64,000 nt of DNA. It comes from Gliomastix tumulicola (taxonomy: Eukaryota > Ascomycota > Sordariomycetes > Hypocreales > Bionectriaceae). The stretch spans positions 2,756,286 through 2,820,285 of the forward strand of contig BCHX01000002.1 in NCBI GenBank assembly GCA_001599755.1, in the 5' to 3' direction. Position 1 is the stretch's first letter. The number at the start of each line of letters is the position of its first letter. The notes below the pieces were generated by a model. The model was not told the DNA's origin, made no database searches, and was given only the letters and a program-made list of their open reading frames with translations. Below, piece by piece: positions 9,144-18,464 of the stretch. The position numbers were made by a program, and so were the translations under genes.

Positions 9144-10943
9144 CTACAGCTTCGACGCAGCCACCCGCTTCTGCAGAAGCTCGTCGCCCAGCTTCGCCAT
9201 CTCAAACTTCTTCACCTTGCCGCTGCCCGTCAGAGGGACCGTCGCCGGTACCGGGCCCTGTCCGAGCCAGAAGATGTGTGTGGGGGACTTGTGCTTGCCG
9301 AGGTTGCTCTTCACCCACTCCCTCAGCTTCTCCTCTTCGGGCTGGCGTCGTCCCTCAGCAAGCTCGACGAAGGCGCCGACGACTTCGCCGTAGTGCTTGT
9401 CCTTGAGACCGACAACGATGGCGCGGCTGATGGCGGGATGGGCCATGAGACGCTCCTCGATCTCGAGCGGGTAGATGTTCTCGCCTCCTAGAGTGCCAAC
9501 GAGTCAGATACGTTCGATAGAAAACGGGGGTAGATAGATGTTCTTACCTCGAATGATAATGTCCTTGAACCGACCCGTGATAGTGCAGTATCCATCCTCG
9601 TCAAACACCGCCTCATCGCCCGTGTGCAGCCACAGCACGCCCGCGCCATCCCTCACCATGACCTCGTTCGTCTTCTCCGAGTTATTCCAGTACCCAGCCT
9701 GAAGCTGATAACCAGCAATGCACAGCTCGCCCCTCGCGCCGACAGGCACAGTCCGGCCATCACGGTCGACAATCTTGGCCTGCGCATGCGGCATGAGTGT
9801 GCCCACTGTCGTCAGTCTTCTTCCCATGGCATCGTCGGTGAAGGCATTGAAGCACGTCGGCGAGGCCTCGGTCAGCCCGTAGCTGCTCGTGAACTCGGTC
9901 ATGCCGAACTTGCTCACGAGGAGCTCCATCAGATACCGCGGAACAGGAGCGCCGGCGATGATGCCCGTGCGGAGGTTGTCGCAGTTGAAGCCCTCGGGCA
10001 TCTTGGACTGGAAGAGGGAGTCAAACATGGCCGGGACGCCGTGGATGGCAGTGCAGGCTTCGTCTGAGATGGCGGCAAGCGTGGACGGGATGTCAAACAC
10101 CTCGGCCGGGTACACAATCTTGGCGCCGTGCGTGACGACAGCGAGCAGACCAAGAACGAGACCGAAGCAGTGGAAGAGCGGCGGCGGGCAGCAGAGCACG
10201 TCTTCGGAGGTGAGGCGCATCCTGTCGCCGATGAAGCGCGAGTTGTTGACCAGATTGTGGTGCGTGAGCATGGCGGCTTTAGGCAGGCCCGTCGTCCCGC
10301 TCGTGAACTGGAGATTCACGACCTGGTGAGGTAGGACCTTGTGCATGGTATTGTATAGCCTCTGGTAGTTCCTCTGGCTTTTCTTCTGCGCCGATCGTAC
10401 CAGATCGTCGTACGTCGGGTACTTGCTGCCAGCTTCCTCGCCCCTAAGAATCACAACATGCGGTCCGGTGCCCTCGTTCTCCAGCTCGGTCAACAGCCTG
10501 GAGTTGTCCAGCCGGCCAATGTGCCTCGTCGTGAAGAAGACCTTGCATCCGGAGAAGGATAGGCCGTACATGGCCTCGGTAGGGGTATAGGTATTATTCA
10601 AGATGACGAGAATAGCACCGATCTTGGCCGCGGCGAAGAAGACAGCGGCGTACTGCTCGCAGTTGCCAGCCATAATTCCAATCCGGTCTCCGGGGCCGAC
10701 GCCCATGTCGAGCAGGGCCTGAGCCAGGGACGAGCTCTGCTGGTTGAGCTCATTGTACGTCCACCGGGCGCCGGTCCAGGGAATGACGAGGCACTCCTTG
10801 GTGCCGTACTGGTATGTCTGTAGCTCGAGGAGTTCGCCGAGCGTCAGGTCGACGAGGGGAGGATCGGCAGGGCCATGGAGATGTGAGAGCCTCTGCTGAG
10901 GAACGGCCGAGTCCGGCACGACGGTCTGCGCTGGAATCGACAT
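9144..10943 (-). CDS. sidI: SidI-like acyl-CoA ligase (mevalonyl-CoA ligase, siderophore pathway)
   Basis: Exons 10943-9548 and 9487-9144 join across a 60-base intron to give 579 residues; the join restores IIIRGGENIYPLEIEERL. This is an ANL-superfamily adenylate-forming enzyme: P-loop LQFTSGTTGLPKAAML near residue 210, YGLTEAS near 355, then the TGD and GRFKD motifs and the C-terminal lysine region (TGSGKVKKFEM). The last three residues are SKL, a canonical type 1 peroxisomal signal. SidI makes mevalonyl-CoA for SidF in fusarinine-type synthesis. The gene is convergent with the SidF-like gene and divergent from the synthetase, with a 1.46-kb shared promoter holding two iron-type GATA sites. 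By sequence alone it could be another medium-chain acyl-CoA ligase; the cluster context makes SidI most likely. Confidence 0.87.
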
Positions 10944-11388
10944 GATGATGCTCTCTCGTCCTGTTGCTGGGAAGGTATTTCGGTCCTAGAGGCTAGACGA
11001 CCTGACGATAACCTCTTTTTTTTTCTGGACCCAAGGGCAGGGAGACCCTCGGATAGAATAGGCCATGGACTCGGATCTACACCAGACGTCAGCGGCCCCA
11101 AGACGGTGGTGGCCAGGACCGAGCTGAACGGGCTGGGCTGGGCTGGTGGCCGGTCCTGGTCTGGCAGGTCGTGTACCCTTGTTGTACCGCCTCGTACCGC
11201 CAAGTACTGCCTCGTTTGGGATCAAGCCCTTCTGGAACGCCACCGTCTTCCATGATGCAGGGCCAGGAGGTGGCTGCAATGGCGCCATGCATGCATTAGT
11301 GGGGGAGCAGGACCGTCCAAGACTTCAAGTACCTGTCCGAGGCGTCGCAAGTACCGGTACTTGGCCCCACTCCGCCCATATCAATCTA

Positions 11389-11405
11389 ATCTGATCATCA
11401 GATAA
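11389..11405 (+). promoter_or_regulatory. Palindromic GATA element containing ATCAGATAA
   Basis: ATCTGAT and its exact reverse complement ATCAGAT are separated by one base (11389-11403), and the right arm extends into a perfect ATCAGATAA (11397-11405). It lies about 450 bases upstream of the SidI-like start and 1 kb upstream of the SidD-like start. Confidence 0.65.
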
Positions 11406-11889
11406 GATTGGACAGCAGCAGCATCACCACCAAACAGAACACCGTGCAGGTGATGGAGTCTCTCCACCATCCCCTTCTCCTCCCTCGGCATGAAAATTTT
11501 CTTCTCTTCTTCAACCACATCAGCTCATCCCCTCCATCCCTCCCTCATCAGACCAAGTGGGGGAACGCCCTCGCTCTCTGTACGGCGCTTGGCTGAACCA
11601 CGCACTCACGGACGCGCGCGCGTCACAAGCTAACGCAGAGCATGGAGGGCGAGGGACGACAAAACGGCAATGAATGTCGCTCATCCCACCCACCTGCCTG
11701 TTCCATGACATAATGCCATTATCCCATCCTTGCCCCTTCCCTGCTTGCCTCCCACCCTCGCCCAGAGCGATCAGCCTGCTCCGGCATCGCAGCTCGCCTC
11801 ACTTCCTTTGCTGGCTGGCGGTCCACTTGAATTCGAATCCGAGGGGGCGATCGGAGGGTATCCTGGCATCATCGTCTCCTCTTCTTTTT

Positions 11890-11898
11890 TTATCTGAT
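11890..11898 (-). promoter_or_regulatory. ATCAGATAA, candidate SreA-type GATA site
   Basis: TTATCTGAT on the plus strand. It lies 507 bases upstream of the SidD-like ATG, close to a CCAAT box that could serve the CCAAT-binding complex and HapX; that last point is inference. Confidence 0.6.
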
Positions 11899-12405
11899 CC
11901 GAGCAGTGGCCAATGTCCCGGCAAGTATCTTCAAGTCCCTGGTCCCCCTGGACACAAGCTCGCCCTCCACTCCTCCTCGTTCTCTCTGGTGCTCGAGCCC
12001 ACCCAATATGACCAATGTGGTGTCCAGGTAGCGTCGCATTGAGCGTAACGTGATCTCTTCAACGGCTTAATCCGGCAACTGCGTAGTTCGTGCACCCCTC
12101 GTACCATTCGGGGTCGTTTATGCAACCGCAGCGTTAGTACTGCTAGTATAGTCATGGCGTTCCACATTTTGCATGTGAAGCCAGGCCACGCGATGCATCA
12201 TTGGCGAAGAAGAGTCGAGACGCCTGGGGACAGCAGGTGTGAAAGTGCAGTGGCACCTTTGAGCCAATTTCAGGCTCCGGTTATGAGGAACTCGGCAGGC
12301 TGTAGCTGTGATCGCCCGTCCTCACCTTGAATCCTCGTACATTCTCACACGTACCATACACACATACATGCCCATTTCTTCCCATGAAGTGAACCTACCA
12401 TCAAC

Positions 12406-15400
12406 ATGCGCATCATTGACAACGAGGGCGGCGGAAGTGCTCGATCCCTGAGCCAACACCACCTACCCAATGAAAATGACACCGATACTCCTCAGGAGAA
12501 GCTGCCCTCGCTGGATATACCAGCTGAGGAGGAGACCAAGACGGATGATGGAGTGACGAATACGCACCTCACGCAGCTGTGGGAGTGGAATCAGACAGTC
12601 CCGCCGCTGATCCAGAGATGTATGCACGACATCTTCGTCGAGCAGGCCCAGGCTCAGCCGGATGCCATTGCCCTCCAGTCCTGGGACGGCCAGCTTACGT
12701 ACGCCGAAGTCGATGCTCTTTCCACAAAGCTTGCTCTTCACCTCATCGCCAGAGGCGCACAAATCGGAACGCGGATACCGCTATGTTTCGAGAAGTCCAT
12801 GTGGGCTCCCGTCGCCCTTCTCGGCATCATGCGGTCCGGAGCGACGTTCTCTCTTACCGATCCCAGCCAGCCCGAGGCGAGACTCCGAACCATCGTCGAG
12901 CAGACCGGCGCGAAGCTGGTCCTTACCTCGCCGGCGCATCAGCACCTCGGACAGACCATTTCGGCCGCCGATGGCCAGGTCCTCGCCATATCACGCGAAT
13001 TCTTCGACTCGGATCCCGAGCTCCCCCCCTCCAGTGACTTACCTAAAGTCCCGACGACCACTCCCATGTACATTATCTTCACATCCGGCAGCACGGGGAA
13101 GCCCAAGGGCGTCGTCATCTCCCACGAGAACTACACGAGTGGCGCGCTGCCGAGAGCAGAGGCCGTGGGGTACAAGTCGACGTCAAGATGCTTCGACTTC
13201 CCGTCGTACGCTTTCGACGTCAGTATAGACTGCATGCTCTGCACGCTTGCGGTCGGAGGACGGGTGTGTATTCCCTCAGAGGAGGCCAGAATGAACGACC
13301 TCAGCGGCGCCATCCGAAGCAGCAATGCCAATATGGTCCACATGACACCTTCAGTGGCAAGAGTGCTGGACGCGGATATCATCCCCTCGTTGGATGTGCT
13401 TGGCCTTGGCGGCGAGGCCGTATCTTCGAGCGACGCGGCGGCTTGGAGCAAGCACACGAACCTTGTTATCGCGTACGGTCCGTCAGAGTGTACTGTTGGA
13501 TGCACGATCAACAACACGGTGACTGTGTCCACCGGTATCGGAAAGGGATGTGGTGGCGTAACGTGGATCGTCGACCCCGAGGACCACAACCGCCTGACGC
13601 CCGTTGGTGAAGTTGGCGAACTTATCATCGAGGGCCCGTTGGTCGGCATCGGGTATCTCGACGAGCCAGAAAAAACAGCACAAGTGTTCGTCGAGGACCC
13701 GGTTTGGCTTCTCCGTGGACATGGCTCTATCCCTGGCCGCCACGGCCGGCTGTACAAGACGGGTGATCTCGTCAAGTACGAGGACAACGGGTCCGGCTCC
13801 ATCGAATTTGTCGGCAGGAAAGACCAGCAGGTGAAGCTTCGCGGACAGAGAGTCGAGCTGGCAGAAGTAGAGCACCACCTCCAGGCCTGCCTACCACAAG
13901 GCGTCAAGGTCGCAGCAGAAGTCATCAAGCCTGAGGGCGGAAGCCCAACGCTCATCGCCTTCCTTTCCGAGCCTCAGGCCGCAGGCAGCCCAACCTCGAG
14001 CGAGGAATTCCTCGTCGAGCCTTCACCAGAACTCGCAGTTGTCCTGGCCTCTGTTGATACGACTATGGGATCCAGAGTCCCTCGGTACATGGTCCCAGCT
14101 GCCTTCATCACACTCCGGGATATGCCGTACCTAGTATCACGCAAGCTCGACAGAAAGAAGCTGCGCGAAATCGCTACCTCCATCCCTCGCGAGAGACTCG
14201 CGCGATCGCAAAACGCCGCGGCCGATGACGAAGAACCGGAAACTACCGAGGAGAAGCAGCTAGCAAACTCCTGGCGGAGGGTCTTGGGCGAGAACATTGT
14301 CGTTTCAAGGCAGAGCAACTTCTTCCATCTCGGAGGAGACTCCCTACGAGCCATGAAGCTTATCGCCGCAGCAAGGGAGGAGGGACTCGCGGTGACCGTC
14401 GCCGATGTTTTCAAATACCCGGCTCTGTCAGCCATGGCAGAGAAAACCTCCAAGCTCACAGATACAATTCAAGAGGAGATCCCACCTTTCTCTCTCCTCG
14501 AGGATTGGGATGCAGAGGAGGCACGGCAGCAGGCAGCAAGCCTCTGCGGCATCAATGTCGAGAGTATCGAGGACGTGTATCCGTGCACGCCACTTCAGGA
14601 GGCTTTGATGGCGCTGTCGGCCAAGGTCAAGGAGGCGTATGTGGCCCAGAGAGTCGTCGAGCTGGACAGTCTCGCAACTGCAGAAAAGCTCGCCGCTGCG
14701 TTCGGCGTTGCTCAGAAAGGCTGCCCTATCCTCCGAACTAGGATTGTGCAGGCTTCTGGTCGGGGCTTGATGCAAGTCGTGGTTCGGGGCGACATCCAAT
14801 GGTTCTCTGGTTCCAACATCGACGAGTATCTCGTCTCGGATCGGGACGAGGCCATGGATCTCGGGCGTCCCCTGATCAGATATGCCGTGATCCAGGAGCC
14901 AGGAAGTGATAGAGCCTCCTTTGTCCTCACAATGCACCACGCCCTGTACGACGGATGGGCGATGCCACTCGTGGTCGAACGAGTAAACAAGGCGTACCAG
15001 GACCAGACGCTGAGCCGCCCGGCCGAGTTCAAGCATTTCATCAAGTACCTAATGACCCAGAAGAGGGAGGAGTCCGAGGCATTCTGGCGTGAACGTCTGC
15101 AGGGAGCATCAGGACCTCAGTTCCCGTCACTGCCATTCCAGGGATATCAGACGCAGGCTGACTCCCTCCTCGAATTGTACGTGCCGTTGGAGAGGCAGCC
15201 TGCCGCCAACGTGACGATTGCAACGGTCATTCGAGCAGCATGGGCTATTGTGGCCTCGCAGTATATCGACACGACCGACATCGTCTTTGGAGAGACCCTG
15301 ACCGGGCGGAATGCACCCATTGTCGGGGCCGAGGAAATTGAGGGACCCATGATCACGACTATCCCTATCCGCGTCCAGGTTGACCGTAAGATCTCGGTCG

Positions 15401-17784
15401 AGGAGTATCTTCAGGAGATCCAGGAGCAGACTGTCTCGCAGATCCCCCACGAGCACTTCGGACTGCAGCACATCCGACGACTAAGCCCCGATGCCCTCGA
15501 GGCGTGCGAGTTGAGAACCGGTCTTGTGCTCCATCCCAGCACGGCAGCGGAGGAGGCTAGCCAGGAACAGCTCCCTGCAGACAGGCTCGTCCCGGCGGGA
15601 GACAGTGAAGCAGCACAGGAGGCCCTCAAGTTCAACACGTATGCGCTCATGCTCGTCTGCTCCATCGACCCCAAGGGCTTCCTCATCATGGCCAGCTTCG
15701 ACTCCAAGACGGTCGTCCAGCCAGTCATGGAGAGAGTGCTAGAGCAATTGAAGCTCGTGGCGCAACAGCTGACCGTCCAAACGACCGGTCCCCTTGTGGA
15801 CTTGTCAAGTCTCACAAGCTCCGACATGGAGAAGCTGAAGGACCTTGGGCATCAGACTCTTCCAGACGAGTTCCCTGGACAGTTCTTTGGCGCCGAGGCT
15901 GCGTATGTCGTCAATTCCGAAGACCCGAACCGGCTCGTGCCGTTCGGTGGTACTGGTCGCCTAATCCTCCGCTCATCGATCAAGCTCGAGCTCTCAGAGA
16001 TACCTTCCCCAGCCTGGGCCGAGAAGAACGACGACGTCTTCTACAATACCGACAAATGGGCAACGTACGACGCCAATGGCAAGCTGACGCTGGTCGAGAG
16101 GCTTTCCACCAACAACAATGATACTACAGTCAGCCGCCCGTCCACACAGCCCCGCCTCTCCGCAACATCCAGGAAGCAGAGAAAGCTGAGGGAGCTTTGG
16201 AGCCGTGTCCTCCGCATCCCGGAGGAGGACATCGGGCTCAACGACAGCTTCTTCCACCTCGGCGGAGATTCCATCTCGGCCATGAAGCTCGTCTCCGAGG
16301 CAAGGCTGGCAGGTCTGACCCTCACCGTCGTCCAGATCTTCGGCAAGAGGTCACTGTACAATATGGCCAACGCGGCCGAGGAAAGTGACAAGAATGCTTC
16401 CGGAACTGCGGCTGCGCAGGAAGATGAGGTCGTCCCGGCGTTCGCTCTGCTCGATGACAACGACGTCGCAACCAGCTTCGTCGAAAACGTGGTTCGCCCA
16501 AGGCTGGCAGACCCAACGTGGGAAGTCGCCAATGTTCTTCCCACAAGACCACTGCAGCAGATCGCCGTCCAGGGAACGACACAGATCCCCCGCTTCTCTA
16601 CTCGGTACGAGCTCATCTACCTTGACGGTGCCATCGACCGCCAGAAAATCCTCCAGAGCTGCCAGGAGCTCGTCGCCCGCAACGAGATCCTCCGCACCGT
16701 CTTCATCGAGCGAGACGACGGCAGGGGCCTGGGCGTCGTGCTGAAGGATCTCCAGACCCCTGTGGCCGAATACGAGACGGACGGGGACGTGGAGGACTTC
16801 GCCAAGAAGCTCTGCCAGCTCGACGTTCTGACGAAGATGCCGCTGGGCTCGTCCTTTGTCAAGTGGTTCCTCATCCGAGGGGACAACGACCGGTCGTGTC
16901 TCGTCTTCCGCATCTCCCACGCCCAGTACGACGAGATCTGCCTCCCTCTTATGCTGCGCCAGCTCTCCGCTCTGTACCTGGACCAGCCCGTCCGAGAGAC
17001 GCTCCCATTCTCATCGTACGTCGGCCATGTCCTTCAAAAGGGCATCCCAAGCAGCGTCGACTACTGGCGGAACCTGCTCCAGGGCTCGTCGATGACGGTC
17101 CTAAAGCCCGACATCCCCGCCCTCGAGAAGAACCACTTCGCCATCGAAAAGACCATCGACATCTCGGCACGGCCCCGAGAGACGACAGTTGCCACCCTCC
17201 CAACCGCCGCCTGGGCCCTCTGCCTCGCCCGACGCCTCTCCCTCCTCGACGTGACCTTTGGCGAGGTCGTCAGCGGCCGCAACATCGACTTCGCGCACGC
17301 CGACGCCGTCACGGGCCCCTGCTGGCAGTACATTCCCGTGCGCGTGCAGTTTGACCCCTCCTGGACGGCCCTTGACCTCCTCGACCACGTCCAGCACCAA
17401 CACATCGCGAGCTCCGCGCACGAGTGCATGGGCCTGCAGGAGATCGCCGCGCAGTGCACCGACTGGGCGCCGGGGACCTTCGACTGGTACGACTCGGTGG
17501 TGCACCAGGACGTCGAGCACGTCGAGAGCCTGGACATCTCCTCCCAGCAGCAGGAGCAGCAACAGCAGGGGAAGACACGAATGCGCATGGAGACGGTGTA
17601 CGTCCACGAGGAGCCGCTGAGGGAGTGGAAGGTGCAGGCGTTTGTGCGTGGGGAGACGCTGACGTTGGAGATTGTGACAGTGCGCAGTTGGGCTGGGTTC
17701 GCGGAACAGCTACTGGATGATTTGGTTGAGACGGCGCAGGGGCTCGTTCAGCAGCCGCACAAGCCGTTGTTCGAGAAGGCGTGA
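12406..17784 (+). CDS. sidD: SidD/NPS6-type extracellular siderophore non-ribosomal peptide synthetase
   Basis: A single 5.4-kb exon encodes 1792 residues. Domain order is A-T-C, a degenerate A remnant, then T-C, the layout of NPS6/SidD. The A domain has IIFTSGSTGKPKG (about 223-235), YGPSE (about 357) and GRKDQQVKLRGQRVEL (about 470). T1 carries FFHLGGDSLRAMK with the pantetheine serine at 646. C1 has HHALYDG at 844-850. Residues about 1135-1247 are the shrunken A remnant. T2 has GGDS with serine 1289. C2 carries SHAQYDE at 1504-1510, where the first His and the Gly of HHxxxDG are replaced. The enzyme should link N5-acyl-N5-hydroxyornithine units into a fusarinine- or coprogen-type siderophore in the cytosol. 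Neighbouring SidI- and SidF-like genes supply the acyl chemistry. The short acidic N-terminus lacks any targeting signal. Confidence 0.92.
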   Translation: MRIIDNEGGGSARSLSQHHLPNENDTDTPQEKLPSLDIPAEEETKTDDGVTNTHLTQLWEWNQTVPPLIQRCMHDIFVEQAQAQPDAIALQSWDGQLTYAEVDALSTKLALHLIARGAQIGTRIPLCFEKSMWAPVALLGIMRSGATFSLTDPSQPEARLRTIVEQTGAKLVLTSPAHQHLGQTISAADGQVLAISREFFDSDPELPPSSDLPKVPTTTPMYIIFTSGSTGKPKGVVISHENYTSGALPRAEAVGYKSTSRCFDFPSYAFDVSIDCMLCTLAVGGRVCIPSEEARMNDLSGAIRSSNANMVHMTPSVARVLDADIIPSLDVLGLGGEAVSSSDAAAWSKHTNLVIAYGPSECTVGCTINNTVTVSTGIGKGCGGVTWIVDPEDHNRLTPVGEVGELIIEGPLVGIGYLDEPEKTAQVFVEDPVWLLRGHGSIPGRHGRLYKTGDLVKYEDNGSGSIEFVGRKDQQVKLRGQRVELAEVEHHLQACLPQGVKVAAEVIKPEGGSPTLIAFLSEPQAAGSPTSSEEFLVEPSPELAVVLASVDTTMGSRVPRYMVPAAFITLRDMPYLVSRKLDRKKLREIATSIPRERLARSQNAAADDEEPETTEEKQLANSWRRVLGENIVVSRQSNFFHLGGDSLRAMKLIAAAREEGLAVTVADVFKYPALSAMAEKTSKLTDTIQEEIPPFSLLEDWDAEEARQQAASLCGINVESIEDVYPCTPLQEALMALSAKVKEAYVAQRVVELDSLATAEKLAAAFGVAQKGCPILRTRIVQASGRGLMQVVVRGDIQWFSGSNIDEYLVSDRDEAMDLGRPLIRYAVIQEPGSDRASFVLTMHHALYDGWAMPLVVERVNKAYQDQTLSRPAEFKHFIKYLMTQKREESEAFWRERLQGASGPQFPSLPFQGYQTQADSLLELYVPLERQPAANVTIATVIRAAWAIVASQYIDTTDIVFGETLTGRNAPIVGAEEIEGPMITTIPIRVQVDRKISVEEYLQEIQEQTVSQIPHEHFGLQHIRRLSPDALEACELRTGLVLHPSTAAEEASQEQLPADRLVPAGDSEAAQEALKFNTYALMLVCSIDPKGFLIMASFDSKTVVQPVMERVLEQLKLVAQQLTVQTTGPLVDLSSLTSSDMEKLKDLGHQTLPDEFPGQFFGAEAAYVVNSEDPNRLVPFGGTGRLILRSSIKLELSEIPSPAWAEKNDDVFYNTDKWATYDANGKLTLVERLSTNNNDTTVSRPSTQPRLSATSRKQRKLRELWSRVLRIPEEDIGLNDSFFHLGGDSISAMKLVSEARLAGLTLTVVQIFGKRSLYNMANAAEESDKNASGTAAAQEDEVVPAFALLDDNDVATSFVENVVRPRLADPTWEVANVLPTRPLQQIAVQGTTQIPRFSTRYELIYLDGAIDRQKILQSCQELVARNEILRTVFIERDDGRGLGVVLKDLQTPVAEYETDGDVEDFAKKLCQLDVLTKMPLGSSFVKWFLIRGDNDRSCLVFRISHAQYDEICLPLMLRQLSALYLDQPVRETLPFSSYVGHVLQKGIPSSVDYWRNLLQGSSMTVLKPDIPALEKNHFAIEKTIDISARPRETTVATLPTAAWALCLARRLSLLDVTFGEVVSGRNIDFAHADAVTGPCWQYIPVRVQFDPSWTALDLLDHVQHQHIASSAHECMGLQEIAAQCTDWAPGTFDWYDSVVHQDVEHVESLDISSQQQEQQQQGKTRMRMETVYVHEEPLREWKVQAFVRGETLTLEIVTVRSWAGFAEQLLDDLVETAQGLVQQPHKPLFEKA

Positions 17785-18464
17785 TGTGCGCGGTGGTGTT
17801 GAGTCTGTCGGGAGAAGAGAAGACGCCGAGTTTTGTAATTTCTTTAGGTCATTGTTGAATATGATTTCTAGTTCTCTTGTCTTGGTTCATGCATGCCGTG
17901 TTCAGCTGACTGTAAATTGCCTACCCGGGAGACACACATCCACCCTCAAGCCAGAGATGTGTACATTCACCATCGCGCTAAGTAAACTCGTAACAATGCA
18001 GTGATAATCATTGATCCTATCGCCCACAATCCCGCTCCGAAAGCGCCATCCCGTAAGCCTATACGCTGGTTATCAATGTCAGAGCCCAAGCAAAATAAAA
18101 GACCAAATTCCCATGCCCAACATTCCTTGACCACCAACAGAAGGAAATCCGAGGCCACACGGACGCAGCCTGGTTGTCCATGCCGCTTCCCAGTCATATA
18201 TACATGCGTATGTTTTCCATTCGGACGTGGGGTATCTAGCAGTGAGATTCAAAGCCGCCTTCACGCCACCCTTGCCATGCTGGCATCGTGAAACCGTGGC
18301 TGGACCGATTCGCCGTTTCCACAAAGACCGTCTGCTGCGTAACGCATCATGTCATCATAATATTCGATGAATGTGTGTGAGTATTCCGCATAAGAGAAAG
18401 TGAGGGAAGGAAAGGAGAGGAGAGGAGACATGAGTAAAGAACCCCAATTCGAGTGGGCAGTGAC
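17785..18464. other. Convergent intergenic region
   Basis: 680 bases between the 3' ends of the synthetase and the DUF4050 gene. It should hold both terminators; no gene or repeat was seen. Confidence 0.6.

Larger units (their letters stand above)
10944..12405. other. Bidirectional promoter region between the SidI-like and SidD-like genes
   Basis: 1462 bases between two divergent siderophore genes. Perfect ATCAGATAA sites lie at 11397 (plus) and 11890 (minus), and a CCAAT lies at 11910-11914, 11 bases past the second site. No credible gene is present. Confidence 0.7.
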
